Source: Acheta domesticus
Lineage: Eukaryota; Arthropoda; Insecta; Orthoptera; Gryllidae
Length of the DNA: 64,000 nucleotides
Direction of reading: 5' to 3'
Assembly (NCBI GenBank): GCA_031308135.1
Contig: JAHLJT010003656.1
Span: forward strand, 75,690,698 to 75,754,697
Shown piece by piece: positions 1 through 12,539 of this stretch (within the stretch, counting starts at the first letter, position 1; each line of letters begins with the position of its first letter). The notes under the pieces are model-generated. The model was not told the DNA's origin. It made no database searches and saw nothing but the letters and a program-made list of their open reading frames with translations. Made by a program: the position numbers and the translations under genes.

Positions 1-690
1 TAGTGGTGGCGAGAGGTGCGGAGGCACAATCGGGGACAATGGCGGTGGTGGTCGTAGTTAGGGCAGTGCGGTGGCGGTTGAAGCGGGAGCCGTTAAGGTG
101 AAGATGGCGGGGCAGGTGGAGGTGGATGTGGAGATGAAAGTGACAGTGGTGGCGATGGGTCAGTGGAAACGGTGGTGGCGGTTGAGACGTGGGCGTTTAC
201 GGTGAAGATGGAGGAGGAGGTAGAGATGGAAATGTCAGTGATGGCGATGGGTCAGGGAAAACGGTGGCGGCGGTTGAGGCGTGGGCGGTTACGGTGAAGA
301 TGGAGGAGGAGGTGGAGGTAGAGATGGAAATGGCAGTAGAGATGATGGAGGGGGGGGCAGAAGCGGTGGTTAAGGCGTGGGTGATTACGGTGAAGATAGC
401 GACGGCGGCGGCGGGGGAGAGACGAGAGCGGAGGCACCGACGTCGTCGGCGGCGGCGGGCGTATGAGCGGGAGAACGCACGCGGGCGGGAGGGCGAAGTC
501 TACGCGGTGCAGCGAGCGCGGGGAAGGGAAGACGGCAGGCGACGCGACGCAAGGAACAAATCTCGACGAAGGCGGCGGCGCCGCCACATTCCTCTTCGGC
601 AGCGCAAGCGGCGCGGGGAAGGGAAGGGGGAGGGGACGGAAGGACGGATGGAGGGAGGGGGGCGTGCCCGCGCGCAGTGGTCTGGGCAAT
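1..690. repeat. GC-rich degenerate tandem repeat (about 95-105 bp period)
   Basis: The plus strand is strongly purine/G-rich. A phrase of the form GGCGGTTGAGGCGTGGGCG followed by ACGGTGAAGATGG recurs near positions 71, 175, 266 and 363, giving about four imperfect units of roughly 91-104 bp. Open frames exist here on both strands, but they encode only Glu/Gly/Arg- or Pro/Arg-rich low-complexity sequence and I do not regard them as genes. From about 690 the composition switches abruptly to AT-rich. Confidence 0.6.
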
Positions 691-700
691 TGGGCCTCAT

Positions 701-2423
701 GTCAAAACGACCGCCTAGGATCGTTGTTCACAGGAATCCAAATGTGCGAAGAGAAATGGGGTGCCACAAGGATTCGTCTTCGTACTGTTATGTTTCAAAG
801 ATTTAAAATTGTCTCTCGTTTTTTAACGTGTTCTTTGTTTTGCTTCCCTAAGAATGTATATAAATACAACAGTTTAGGTGCCTTGTTGTCCTCAACATTT
901 TCTCATGGAAGCATTCTCAGATATTTTTTTAATTTCTTGTATTAATCTTTTAACATCCGCCTTGCGTCTTGTTTTTACCTCATGCTTGATGAGAGAATAC
1001 ACAAGCAGTCTCGAAGATTCTCATTAATGTGACAGTTTCACCATGTTTCAGAAGTGTTAATGGTGTAGCAGACATTAGGCTTTCTTTAATTCATATTCTA
1101 GATAGTATTTAATGCTGGAGTAATTATTATTTATAACAACAATCAGATGTACAAGACTTTTTTTGTCTAGTTTCAAATCGACGCTTACATTGATGTTCGT
1201 GTATTACACGTTTTGAGTTATTACGCCACTAATTTACTTCGCCAACTTTTCTATGTCAAGGACCCTCAATTCATGAATCGGACTATACATCGTGTTAGAG
1301 TATGTTATTTACTGCATATAGAAAGATTTGTCTTCTTTTCCATAAGAGCCGCCGTCATAAGAGATTTTTTATCGGGAAATCGCGGTTTTTGGCGCAGCAT
1401 TAGAATACTTTCTCTATACTGTATATCAGTAAGCGAGAAAGTAAAATGTTGAATGACTAAGTCAATAAAACCACTTTCAAAGTATTATTATCGCGTACTA
1501 TATTATGTATTGGACAGCAGAGAAGGTAGCATTATAAAACATGGTACGAAATAGATGCAGTCTGACTTCATTATGGCAGGTAGAGACTTGTAATGACAAG
1601 TAAACCGTTTACAAGACGCGATGAATCAGGTAGCTTGTGTAGAAATGTCTCTTTGTTGATTCTGTGTGAAATAATCCATTATGTGTGTTCCTTCTACTGG
1701 AATACTGTCGTCTGGCACCTCCCACATATCGAAGGGACAAAGAAGACATGGGCGGACATCGACTGCGGCATTCGCTTCCGCTCTCACATGCCAACCACTA
1801 CTTCGTCAGCACAAATAAGCATAAATCCAGACACTGCTAGCCGTGCTTTTTTGGAACACTCCAATTAATCTCAGAGTTACGTTGATTACACATCCTGTCT
1901 AGAATTTTAAGCAAGTTTTATGTTTCATTCCTTCAGTTGGTGTAATGCAGCACTTCCAAAAAGTGTGCAATGCAAAATAATTGAAGGAAAGTTTTATTTA
2001 TTTAAGATATAGTGCTACATGTATTTAACACTACTACATTCATTTTCAGCCAGATTGTGTTAAAATATTTTAATTTTTTGAGGTTGTCAATGGCATGGAT
2101 ATTGAAAAATATTCTGTATTTGAGGTTCTTTCCGCGGCGACAAAAATGACCGTTTTTCAAAAATGTCCTATATTGAAGAACTACTTCTACATTCATTATG
2201 TTGCTTTGATTCCACAACTTATCTACGTTGATAGGCACTAAAATAAGATTGCGGCCAGTTCGTGGGTAGGTCTGTCTGTAACACAATGCTGTAGTTTTCA
2301 TGAAGTGATTTACGTACGGCTATAAAGATTCAATTCTTTCTAAAAGTCGATTTCGGTTTTTGTAAACATCTAAAAGGCAAAAGACGAAATTATCACGATT
2401 TAAAAATATTTTGGCTACAGTGG
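701..2423. other. AT-rich stretch without recognisable gene
   Basis: No open frame longer than about 100 codons and no recognisable protein motif. The only structure I see is the short palindromic repeat at 1408-1446, listed separately. Confidence 0.5.
1408..1446. repeat. Short palindromic dispersed element (TACTTTCTC...GAGAAAGTA)
   Basis: TACTTTCTC at the left is matched by its reverse complement GAGAAAGTA at the right, about 40 bp overall. Similar units with the same flanks and a TATAC-type core occur near 20165, 22011, 30451 and 57044, so this is a dispersed family, perhaps fused terminal repeats of a MITE. Confidence 0.45.
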
Positions 2424-2431
2424 TCCCAAAT

Positions 2432-3186
2432 CAGGGGCGTCCAACACTCCCACGGAGCCATTTCTTGTGGCTCGGAGGAGCCATTTCTTGCGAAAGGTTG
2501 ATTCGATGGTGTGACGGTTAGCGTGCGTCATACCCAAGTTCGCGGGTTCAAACTCGATCGAAGCTGTGGATTTTTAAGGGCGAAAAAATCCTTCGTACGC
2601 CTTCCGCGGAGGGGAAGTAAAGCCGGCTGGCCCATGTTAGTAGATTTACTTGCATGTAAAAGATCCTCAAGCCTAAATGACGCCTCTGAGCTAAATTCAA
2701 ATCGCTTGTTTCGTCGCCCGAGATAATACCTTTCTCCGCTAGGTGAAAGGAGCTTCGCGAAATTTGCGTGGTCAGACGGAAGAGCGGGCCTGATGGCCCG
2801 AGTCTCGCCACGAAAAATAAGGCATTAACTATTTGTCAAAAATGCATCCATGACGGGCGAGAACATAGTGCGCCTAGGGCACGTGCCATGTCGGGGTATT
2901 ACACCTTTAATGTAAAATAGTTTAAGTTTAGTTTTAAGTTTTTTCTAGTAAATTTATAAATTCAAATTCATCTCACTGTGTTTTACTCCGTTATGCACGG
3001 TACAGCCTGATATCACGTATGGTTCCATCCCTCCCTCTCCCCCGTTTCAAAGCAGCTGGGCAAACTGCCGAGATCAACAACACGGGGAAGTCAGGTGTGG
3101 ATCTTCAAAGTAATGAAAATATGGCCCGCAACCATATTAAAGATTTTAGATGCGGCCTTTGAGGCCTGGAAAGTTGGACACTCCGG
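2432..3186. mobile_element. Non-autonomous hAT-type element relic with 8-bp TSD
   Basis: The left end reads CAGGGGCGTCCAAC and the right end GTTGGACACTCCGG, which are imperfect inverted repeats of the CAGGGGTGTCCAAC type known from many hAT elements. The element is flanked by TCCCAAAT (2424-2431) and TCCTAAAT (3187-3194), an 8-bp target duplication with one mismatch, and 8 bp is the hAT signature. The interior holds no transposase. Sub-terminal sequences mention GGCCCGC and GCGGCC blocks typical of such elements. A tRNA-derived SINE sits inside it (about 2496-2822), so the hAT insertion is older than the SINE. Confidence 0.75.
2496..2822 (+). mobile_element. tRNA-derived SINE, family B, plus strand
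   Basis: A Pol III-like head carries an A-box-like GGTTAGCGTGCG at about 2517 and a B-box GGGTTCAAACTC at about 2543. A conserved body follows and ends in an A-rich tail near ACGAAAAATAA. A second copy lies at 25695-26014 in the opposite orientation and matches over essentially the full length, which defines the family. It is inserted in the hAT relic. Confidence 0.75.
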
Positions 3187-3194
3187 TCCTAAAT

Positions 3195-4690
3195 GATGAA
3201 ACAGCAACTTTTTGCCTAGACAGAGCGGATTGAAGATAGTTGGGTCTGTCGTAACCCTCCTGCCATTGGTAAGCGATTGTTAACTAGCTTGAAATTCACC
3301 TGTATTGGAAACAAAGCTCACTCGATTGAAAATCAAGCTTTCTTCGTGCATGGCTGTTGTACTAAAACACAGAACTCGTACGACGCTGCTTTTGATTTCA
3401 TCGGAGATGAAGAAATATATCGTAGGTTGCAGGTAGACCCATTTTTCTGGTCGCCATTAGATTTTAAAGACTGCTATTGTCTATTAAAAAAGGTTTGCAT
3501 CCAAACAGATGTGCACAAAACGAAAAATCAATTCGGAACTGAACCCAATTATACAAATGAAAAGTAATGACGGTTTGTATGTACTTGTAAAAATTTCTGC
3601 AATGTGAAGTACATTTTTCACATGAAAATGTAGAAACATACTTGGAAAAGTGTTTTGTGGCAGCATTGACATTTAAATAGCGAACTGAAATAAAATTAAT
3701 GAGACGTCACATACACATCCATTATATTTTATCGTTACTTGGGTATTATTATGTTTAGTAATTTATACCAGCAAATACGGCTTTTTATCAAATAATGATT
3801 AATTATAATTTCATTGAGATACGATGGCTGTTCTTACTGTTACATTTGTTTTTAATATTTGATAATTTTGCGTATTAAATAGATATCGGCAGACAAAGCC
3901 ACCGTAACGGATTATAAATTTTCTCATTGGCCAATCTAGCAATTTTCTACATATCATTTTTCAATTGGGCTATTTGGAAAATAATTAAGATTACTAATAT
4001 TTGATAATTTTGACTTTCCAAGATTTGTCGAGATTGTTACAGCCATCTTAGAATATAGTCCATGGAACAATATGGACATACCATATTTTTATGTCAAATT
4101 TGTAATGCAAAGAAGATGGAGACACCGTAATCGAGAGTTCTTTCCCATTCCACTAAATCGTAGGCGGAGGTCGCTCCAGTTAGCTAACGTCACTGAAATT
4201 AATAGTGTACTTTAGAGTTACTACTATACACTATATTAACACCTTTTGTTAAATATTGGTACAAAATATATGAAATATTTTTTAAAGATATATTTCATGT
4301 AGACAGCTAAGGACGTGGTTAATATGTTGTTGTTGCTATAGTATATTTTATCTCGTAGGAAATATAAATATTTTTACTACACTTCTGATAACTACTGGTA
4401 GCAGCGTACGAAATTATTTATCCAAACCTAACCAGTGTTAATTTTTGTAACATTCTATTTTACAAAAACAACTAGAATAAAAAATAATAAACATGAAGGT
4501 AAAGATTCTTGATTGTCTTGTATCATAGATTCTGTCCACTAATCATTTTTCGATTGTTGACATCTCATGTGCTGCGCACGAATTGATTCTGATCGGGAGA
4601 TCCAGACGTGTTCCTGTGTCGATTTATTGATTAGTACAGGTGAGTATCGATTTCGCCAACTTCTGCCCCCTAAATGTAGTGTACGCGCGC
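3195..4690. other. AT-rich stretch without recognisable gene
   Basis: Only short open frames. The 96-codon frame at 3277-3567 has normal amino-acid composition but shows no motif I recognise and no splice context that would support an exon. Confidence 0.45.
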
Positions 4691-4695
<5 letters not shown>

Positions 4696-4729
<34 letters not shown>

Positions 4730-4740
4730 CGCGCGCGCGC
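4696..4740. repeat. (GT)n-(GC)n microsatellite
   Basis: About 15 GT repeats followed by six GC repeats. The tract lies at the position where SINE family A copies (for example 46650-46680) also carry a GT run, so it is probably an expanded internal segment of the SINE relic that follows. Confidence 0.85.
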
Positions 4741-4866
4741 AAGGGGGAAGTGGGGGCAAGAATGAGAACGGAAAGATCTTGCGCGGTTCGCGGTCCGTTT
4801 GGTAGAGAACTGCCAAGGCATTTGCCAAATATGGATCGGAGAAACCATGAAATCAGAGCAGCAAAA
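4741..4866 (-). mobile_element. Diverged fragment of SINE family A, minus strand
   Basis: The stretch with GAACGGAAAGATCTTG, CGGTCCGTTTGGTAGAGAACTG and GATCGGAGAAACC aligns with the middle of the SINE copies at 44640-44765 and 46690-46805, in the same order and spacing. The tRNA-like head and the 3' tail are missing. Confidence 0.55.
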
Positions 4867-4869
4867 CTT

Positions 4870-6560
4870 GAGAATTTTCCCCAAGACAGTGGTTGAATTC
4901 GAGTCACCTATGATGCGTAAGTCTATGTGAATCTTAGCTCTACTGTCTTGTAACATGGTTCAATGATAATGATGGAATCAATGATTATGCAAATACGGTA
5001 GAATGATACACGCAAACACAAAAAGCCCAAGAAAAGCTATACTCAGATACAGACAGTTCATTATTGAAATTATCATTAGAATTAATCAAAAGGATATTAT
5101 TTTTCATTCATTCCAATGCCAAGCTTATTTATTGTTGCACTATGTCTCAACAGAAGCAATAAATTTCCCGTAGGTAAAAATTAATTTGCAATATTCAATT
5201 ATTTATCCAATAGATTTTTTAAACATGTTTAGCTATTTTAATAAAAATAGAGTGTTACCACCACGTACATACATTTTGAAACTCAATTAACTTATTAAAC
5301 TTTCAAAATATCACAACACGAACTATGATCGCAGAGCTGAACTTCCAGACGATTTAACCGCTTCATTGCTGGACAGTTCGGCGGTTCACTTTCTGACCTA
5401 CCAATCCATCCAAATGACATCGATTTCCTTCCACGCAGTGACCTCATTCCTTTGGAATTAGGGTCTGCAGGCATTTTTGAAGGCTAGCATTTTTTCTCTG
5501 GGAGTGAAACGATACGCTGAAATATAGCTTTGTGAATAGATCTACTGAAATAACATTAAACCAAGATTTTACAAATGTATTAATGGTAAATAAATGTATT
5601 AATAAAACTAAAGTATTAAAATGATTAAAACATGATTAAATAAAACGAAAAACAGATTTGCTTTCCTTGGAATACTATTTCAGCAATGTGGGATTCAAAT
5701 TCTGAACTCTTTCGCATGAAAAGTGACTGCAAATGTTCGTCTGCTTTTTGAGATATTATTTAATTAACTCTTGAAAACGCATTATCTCACAAATAAACAC
5801 TAGCAAATGCGAATTAATCTCCAAGTACATGATGCCTAATTGAACACTGAACTGTTGAAAAACAATTACAGAATTCTAGGAAGAATAAAAAATATTTTAT
5901 AATATTTTCTTTTAGCATGTCCTTCAATTTATCCAACACATTTAAAAGTTAAAATGTAATTTGGATTCTTTCTTAAACTTGAAAAACTAAAATATATTTT
6001 TGGCTCATAGCTTGCACACGAAAAAGCAATAAAGCGTGCAGGTTAATGTTCGCTCACTCTCGAGTTACAAAACTACACCGTTCTGCGCCCACAATTCTGT
6101 TGCTAAGTAGAATCTCACCCGCGACTATTTGACACCAGCACTTCACAATAACTTTCATTCCATAAACCCCCCAGGTACTAAATTCAAAATACAATTATAC
6201 AAATACTATTTTCAAAATGTAAATTAATAGTTAATGCGTTACACATAATAAATAATACATTTCTGTATGTAAAGCAAATCATCAAAACGCAAGATTTTGT
6301 GTCTACGCAGAATTTCATATACGAAGATGGAAAGCACACAACATAACCTATGCATATAAAATGCGAAAGGGTAAACAAAGTAAAAGTTCCACCCTGTACT
6401 AGAAAAAAATAACTTCACTTTAAATTCTGAAGACGTATCTTACACTGCGTCCTTCCTGGTGCTGGGCACTGCGTACGCTGCGCGTTTAACAGAGACAGGA
6501 CATGAGAGAAGAGTTGCGAGATCGAGTAGCATCACATCCCTCAAATTCTGCTTCCCTCCC
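4870..6560. other. AT-rich stretch without recognisable gene
   Basis: Long A/T-rich DNA with only short open frames. I see no repeat family that I can match within the window. Confidence 0.5.
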
Positions 6561-6589
6561 ACAATTCGCAGGCTCCCGGGCGTGTAAAA

Positions 6590-7380
6590 CGACGATGCGG
6601 ATACTGTTGCTAGGGGAGGGGGCTGGGGCGGGGAAAAGAAGCAGAGGAGACACGGGAGGGGACAGACGGGTCAGGAGCATGGACAGGGTGGGAACAGACC
6701 GAGGTGAAGGCGGTGATAAGCTACGAGGGTGGGGTGAAAAGGTCGGGGAAAGATCGTGGAGGAGAGAGTAAGAGGCGGGGTGGGGTCGCGACAATGCAGG
6801 ATTGGGGCAGGGGAGTGGGAGGAGCAGGGGCGGGCCAACGGACTGGTGGAAAGGATCGAGGAGGGAGGGGAGAGTAAGAGGCGGGGTGAGGCCGCGGCAA
6901 TGCAGGATTGGGGAAGAGAAGTGGAAGGAGCAGGGGAGGGCCAAGGGAATGGCTAGCGAAGGGACCGGAAAGGGCGGGAAAGGAACGACAAGGGATAAGT
7001 GGCGAGATGAGTTCGGTACACCGTAGACAGGGAAGAGAAAGGGGAAGGGCCGGGCCAAGTGGGCAGGGCCAAGGTAACGGGGCAGGGGCGGCGGCGGACA
7101 GGAGTGGGCGAGGAGGGGAGAATAAGGGGCGAGGGAAGGCCGGTGCAATGTGGTGTACGGCTAGGGAAGGGGCGTGCCATAGGGGCAGGGCCAGGGTAGC
7201 AGGGCAGGGGCGGCGGCGGCGGGGTGACAGGGACGGGGAGAAAACGAACAGGGGAGAGTACGGGGGCGAGGTGAGAGCGGGAGCTGTGCGTGGAAGTACA
7301 AGGGCTAGGGGCGGGGCGGGGACGGAACGAGAGAGAGAGGTTGGGGGCGGGACGGGGGCGCGGCCGAAGAAAATGTAAAT
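6590..7380. repeat. G-rich degenerate tandem repeat block
   Basis: The plus strand is a run of GGGG/GGCGGGG-type sequence. A clear direct duplication starts at about 6764 and again at about 6870 (period about 106 bp; shared core GAGAGTAAGAGGCGGGGTG and CAATGCAGGATTGGGG), with more diverged units toward 7200. Open frames of up to 253 codons on both strands translate to Pro/Ser/Leu- or Gly/Arg-rich low complexity and are rejected as genes. Confidence 0.65.
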
Positions 7381-7419
7381 TATCCGCGTGTAGCGCGCCG
7401 CTGCAGACAAGAGAAGAGC

Positions 7420-7660
7420 GGGCACGCCGCGCCGCGCCGCGCCCGCGAGCGCGCGCGCGCGCGCAAGCACAGACAGTGACAAATGCCGGCGGCGCGGCGC
7501 AGACGGACGCTATTTTAAACCCCCGCGCTCGTAACTCAGCATTACGCGAATCTTCCGTCGGCACCGCCCTGCCCCGCCCACCCTGCTCCGCCCCGCCCTT
7601 CCGTGTCTCTCCGACCCCTCCCCCTCCCTATTTGGGGCCCTAGAGGGCATGTTTTCGGAC
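7420..7660. other. CpG-dense segment with GCCGC and GCGC runs
   Basis: The composition changes from G-rich to a CpG-dense block (GCCGCGCCGCGCCGCG, then alternating GCGCGC) and then C-rich CCCCGCCC motifs up to about 7640. It could be a CpG-island-like segment, but no downstream gene is visible. Confidence 0.4.
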
Positions 7661-7664
7661 GCGG

Positions 7665-9540
7665 CAGGGAGATCCGTAGTTTGACAATCATTTTTATTTT
7701 GCTACATTGGGCTAATTAAGAGATGAAAACTGTAAACGGAAGTGTGCTCAATTTTTATATAAATACGACACAAACGCAGTACAGTAGCTACTTGGTCGTA
7801 CACAGTAAAATCAAATAATAATTTATAAGAGTGAATTCCACGACATGTAACGGACATCGATACCACATAAAATAGTGAATGAATAGACACGAAATTATTA
7901 CAGGCTGTTCTTCTGGATTGCCGCAGTGTCCTCGCAAATTTTGGTAGAGATTAATATAAGAGTATGGAAAAATAAATAATTTGAAAAATAGGTTGATAGA
8001 TGCACCACGATTATTATTTTTCGCCTCTCACTAAGAGCAAATTGGTTCCTAATACATTCCGCCAAAGGCCAGTGTGATGCGGGAGAACTGGTACCTAATG
8101 GGTTCGCTTGAGCCAGTTGCACTGCTACTAGCTATCTAATGTAAAATAAAATCAAATTATAGTATTTTATTAAAATATGAACCATTAATTAAATAAACAT
8201 TTAAAAATATTAAAAGTAATAATCTTAAACACTGGGGTTAACATCAAATTGATCTCTTTCCTCTTTCACAAGGATTGGATATGGAGAAATCTCGGGCAAC
8301 GACCGGTATTTTTCTAGTAAATAATATTATTAACAATAATGAAAAATAATAATTAAAATATTTTTACAATTACTTCCACACACACACGAACAATCATAAA
8401 CAGGCTTACACGCATACACACGGACTCAGACACATCTGAACATATACATATGTGTACGCCATTCAAGAAACTTTGCATGCCAACTGTACAACTATTATTA
8501 CTTACTATCTTTCATGAAACACGTGAGCGTTGCTAAAACTAATAACCTCGAAGTTGCACATATGGTCCTCTCTGAATGCCGGGTTTTGACCCCGGCAGAT
8601 ACACGAAAATGCTCTCCAATGATGGGACCACGCCGCCACGACCGAAAGTGTTTTTAAGCATGTTTTTTACTGGACCGAGCAGGAAAGAGCATGGCGAGAT
8701 TCAATCCGAATGCAATACGTGAGTGTACCAAGAATTTATGACATCCCACAAGTTTGCTGTAGGATTTAAAAATACATAACAGGAAATCCTATTTTTTAAC
8801 TTACAGAAAAGACAGGGGAACACAACTAACTAATAAAATTCGCACGAAAGTCGATGAGTTAACTGTAACTTCAACCTTCACTCATTCCCTCAAGTCTAAC
8901 TTCTTTCAAACGATTATGTTCTTTAGTCAGTCACCAACTGTATTCTTCCCCCTCAACAACGTTATATTACACGTTCACTTTACATTTGAAGACGGAGCGC
9001 TGGATTGTGTTTACATGAGGTCACCGCCGACTGAATGACAAACGCGCGTCTGCAGTAGATACTGATCGATTAGATATGATATAGAGGGCGATGAGCGGGA
9101 TACAGGCCCGCTCACTGCAGGGAACGGCAGAGTAGAAGCGGGCAAGTGTTAACTATTGTGTAGGAGATAAGTGCAACAGAGAAATAAAAATATTTTCCGT
9201 ACCTTTTATGAATATCTTGTATTGTCGATGACAAAGTGTATTGTACTGCAGCTTTCTTCATAGGTCTTACTGCCATGACGTACTCTCGCATATCGAAGGG
9301 GATTTAATTTTTCCGCAGACTTCACAGAAACTACAAAAACAAAAAAGCACTTTTCCCCGGAGTGTCTCGGCTGGCGTCAGCATTGGCCAGATGTTATTAG
9401 ACTTCGGCAATATTCGTGCATTCTCGGATGTGCGTTCGGCCCTCACTTTTCAAAACAACAGTAGTTCCTAATTCTGCCGTCCGGAAATGTGTAGTAAACG
9501 AGTAATACTTTATGACGATTCCAGAGAAAAGCTTTCAATA
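7665..9540. other. AT-rich stretch without recognisable gene
   Basis: Only short open frames. Around 8577-8605 a GCCGGGTTTTGACCCCGGC palindrome with a B-box-like core hints at another tRNA-related repeat, but I cannot delimit it. Confidence 0.4.
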
Positions 9541-9870
9541 ATCGCTTCTAACGGAGGCCATTCGCTCGCGTACGACCCCACTCAACAATCACTCACGAGG
9601 CCCGCGTTACGACACGAGCCCGGAGCGACGGCAGCGCGTCCCCTCGAGCGATGATGAAGTCAGCGGCGGCGGCGGCTGGGCTGCTGCAGGGCAGTTGCGG
9701 TTCCGTTTATGGTGATTGTGTTTGTCCAGGCAGCGGCGCCGCGTCCGGATCCGGGCGCGATGGCGGCGGCGCGTGCGTGCGTGCGGGCGGGCCGCGCCCG
9801 AATGGGGCGCGCGGAGAAGCGATTGACGGGCGTGGCGGGATGAGGACGGGGAGAAGGCTGTGAGAGCAGC
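9541..9870. other. CpG-rich segment
   Basis: CpG-dense sequence with GGCGGCGGC runs and many CGCG sites. A plus-strand frame starting at 9651 encodes a short Ala/Gly-rich peptide. The segment could be a promoter or first exon, but nothing downstream supports a transcript. Confidence 0.3.
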
Positions 9871-10014
9871 GGTTCGTGGCTGAGGCAGAGAGGGACAGGG
9901 ATAAAGGAAGAGAGGTGTTTGTAGAGAGGTAAGAGGGAAGAGAGGCATAGGGGGAAAAAGTTACAATAAGAGAGGCAAGAGGTAGAGAAGTAAGAACCAA
10001 ATAGGTTAAGACAG

Positions 10015-10265
10015 GTAAGAGAGAGAGGGGTAAGAGACAGAGAGGGGTAAGAGACAGAGGGGTAAGAGACACAGAGGGGTAAGAAACAGAGAGGGGTAAG
10101 AGACAGAGAGGGGTAAGAGACAGAGAGGGGTAAGAGACAGAGGGGTAAGAGACAGAGAGGGGTAAGAGACAGAGAGGGGTAAGAGACAGAGGGGTAAGAG
10201 ACACAGAGAGGTAAGAGACAGAGAGGTAAGATATGGAGATAAGATAGAGTAAGGTGAGAGATAGA
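10015..10265. repeat. Minisatellite, about 13-17-bp units of GGGGTAAGAGACAGAGA
   Basis: About 15 tandem units alternate between GAGAGGGGTAAGAGACA and a shorter form lacking GAGA. Flanking sequence from 9900 to 10380 is a decayed version of the same purine-rich motif. On the minus strand it translates to repetitive Leu/Pro/Ser peptides, which are artefacts. Confidence 0.85.
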
Positions 10266-10574
10266 GGTAAGAGGTGCAAATATAATACATAGAGAGATAA
10301 GATTAAGGGGTCAAATAAAGGGGTAAGAGGTAAAAGATAGAGGTAGAAGTACAGGTAAGAATTAGGAGATAGAAGTGAAATTGGCGGCGGAGAGGGTGAG
10401 CCCACTAAGGTCTGTGGCGTTGACGATTGAGGTGGGGCACGGAAGGTAGAGATGTGCCTTTCTGACAGCAGTAGGCAGATACTCGCGTTGTGGCAATGGG
10501 CTAAGCATGTGAGGCGGGGCATCTCATGACAATTCAAAGGCCACGTTGAAATCGCTGTCTCCGATGGCACTACA

Positions 10575-12530
10575 GCACACGTCGGGTTCCCGCTAGAAAT
10601 TCATGTACTCATATTTTTAAATAGTATATTGCCACGAGTGTAACAGATTTTTCATTTGAACACAAATTGGTGACAATTTTTACTCTTATAGAAATCACCT
10701 CTAGTAGGAAGTTCGGTATGCAGGGTCATTAAATTTAATAATCTTTAATTCATAAGTTCATACGGATACGCATGAATCAATACGTGCAAAAATAATGCAT
10801 GTTTTGATTTTCGCTCATAGCATAAATATTCATTTTCTGGAAAAACAAAATTATTTTCTCTGCCACAACTCTTATTGAATTTGTTTACAAGTCTTAATGC
10901 TATTTCTTATTCTAAATTAATTGGAAGGGTAAAAGGCAGAGCGGTAAGATAAATATTTAAAAGAATACGACAGTGTGATCATACAAAAGTAATGAATATG
11001 CTATCTCCGTATGAGGAGACATCATGGTACTGTGTTAAAAATAAAAATGCTATCGTCAGTGTACAAGATAAGTGACATGTAAGGAATAGTTATTTTTGAA
11101 TTACCAGTAAATAGCTATTTCTTCTCGAAAGATTAAAAAAAGGTGGTTCACAAAGCAGCCGGCATGCACTGTTTTTGATCGTGAAACAAACCCAATGCTC
11201 AAGTTAAAATAGTTCTGCTGCAAAATGACAATTTATTATCAGTTATTATCTTTCCTCCATGCACTCTACCTAATATAGGGAGGAAAAGGTTTGAAAGCTC
11301 AGCCAAAATACCTTCTCGAAATTTTTACCTCAAAATATGTGTTTACGATTTTTTTGAGTTGTAACTCCCAAAATTATGGTCTATTGGTACTATTACAAAG
11401 GTAAATAAGTTTGGTGCAGATGGTGGAGAGATATAGGCAATTCTGTACACAAAATAGTACACTATGAAACGATGATGTAACGATGAGTTTTAATATACGA
11501 GTGTGATATTACGATACGAGCGAGGAACGAGCAAGTATGGTAAACTTCAAATGAGTGTATTAATACCCATTACATCGAGTTTCATACTCTAATTTTTCTA
11601 CGACTTTTATAAATTAAACTTCCACATTGAATCGTTTCGTGGCCGTTGACATAAAGGATTCGCCCAAGGCCACCTAGCAGTCTCCTTAACCCTTCCCTCA
11701 CATGCTGCCATAGGTGGCTCTGCCACCAGTCCGCCTGCGAGGGAAGTACTGCGCTAATCAAAGAGGATGAAATTAAAATTACGATCCAATTTATTTTAAA
11801 TAATATTTCAGGAAAAATACTGATAATAAAAGAAATTAAAGCTGACAAGCATTATATAAAATCAAATATAATTTTAATGTACACAATCGAACGAAGCATT
11901 TACTAGAACGTTCTCAATGATCAATTAAATGTTAATACTTGATTTGTAAACTTTTCCGTGATTGGGCAAGAACCTGTATGATAATGAAAAGTGTTTCGAA
12001 ACGAGTATCATTATGCAATTGGTTGCAGCCATCAAATGACAGTATAATAAAATGGGAGTAAAAACACCGTGTGTGTTTTGAATGGATGGATAGATGGCTG
12101 AGGTGTGTCACGCATAAGTCACTCACATTAGAAGCATTTGAGCTAAACGTGGTAAATACCCCAGGATTATAAACATTTGGTCCGTTATGGGCATTATAAA
12201 TTTCGTGGTAATTTGTATGAAAACCCTGTCACATTGCGATTTTTTCTTTATTTTTCTTTTACTACAAATAGCTGGAACTGAATTTATAAATACGATACAG
12301 TTCCGTTTTTCTTTAAACCTCTCAAACATTGAAAATCATGTCAAAACTTGAATATACTTGGAACATGTGATATCCCTCCAGTACTGAAGCCAGTAATTTC
12401 ATTCTCGATTCAATTTTTCTATCAATTGCAGATCTATATAATATATAGATCTGTAATAGATAGCATAATATGGCCCGGAAGATACAAATCTCACAATTTC
12501 TAAAGGAGACACCTTCAAACTCGCACAAAT
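10575..12530. other. AT-rich stretch with one small palindromic MITE
   Basis: No supported gene. The imperfect palindrome at 11461-11590 is listed separately. Confidence 0.5.
11461..11590. mobile_element. Small palindromic MITE-like element
   Basis: The left end (TATGAAAC, GATGTAACG, TTTTAATATAC) is mirrored by the right end (TGTATTAATA, CATTACATCGAG, GTTTCATA) as an imperfect inverted repeat of about 130 bp, with a centre containing ACGAGCGAGGAACGAGCAAGT-like sequence. No coding capacity. The target duplication is not clear. Confidence 0.45.
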
Positions 12531-12539
12531 AGCGTGCCC

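Noticed and set aside
2517..2560. A functional tRNA gene
   Set aside because: Only A- and B-box similarity is present; a cloverleaf with paired acceptor stem does not form, and a SINE body follows.
9651..9863. Possible first exon in a CpG-rich segment
   Set aside because: Short Ala/Gly-rich frame with no downstream exon or conserved domain.
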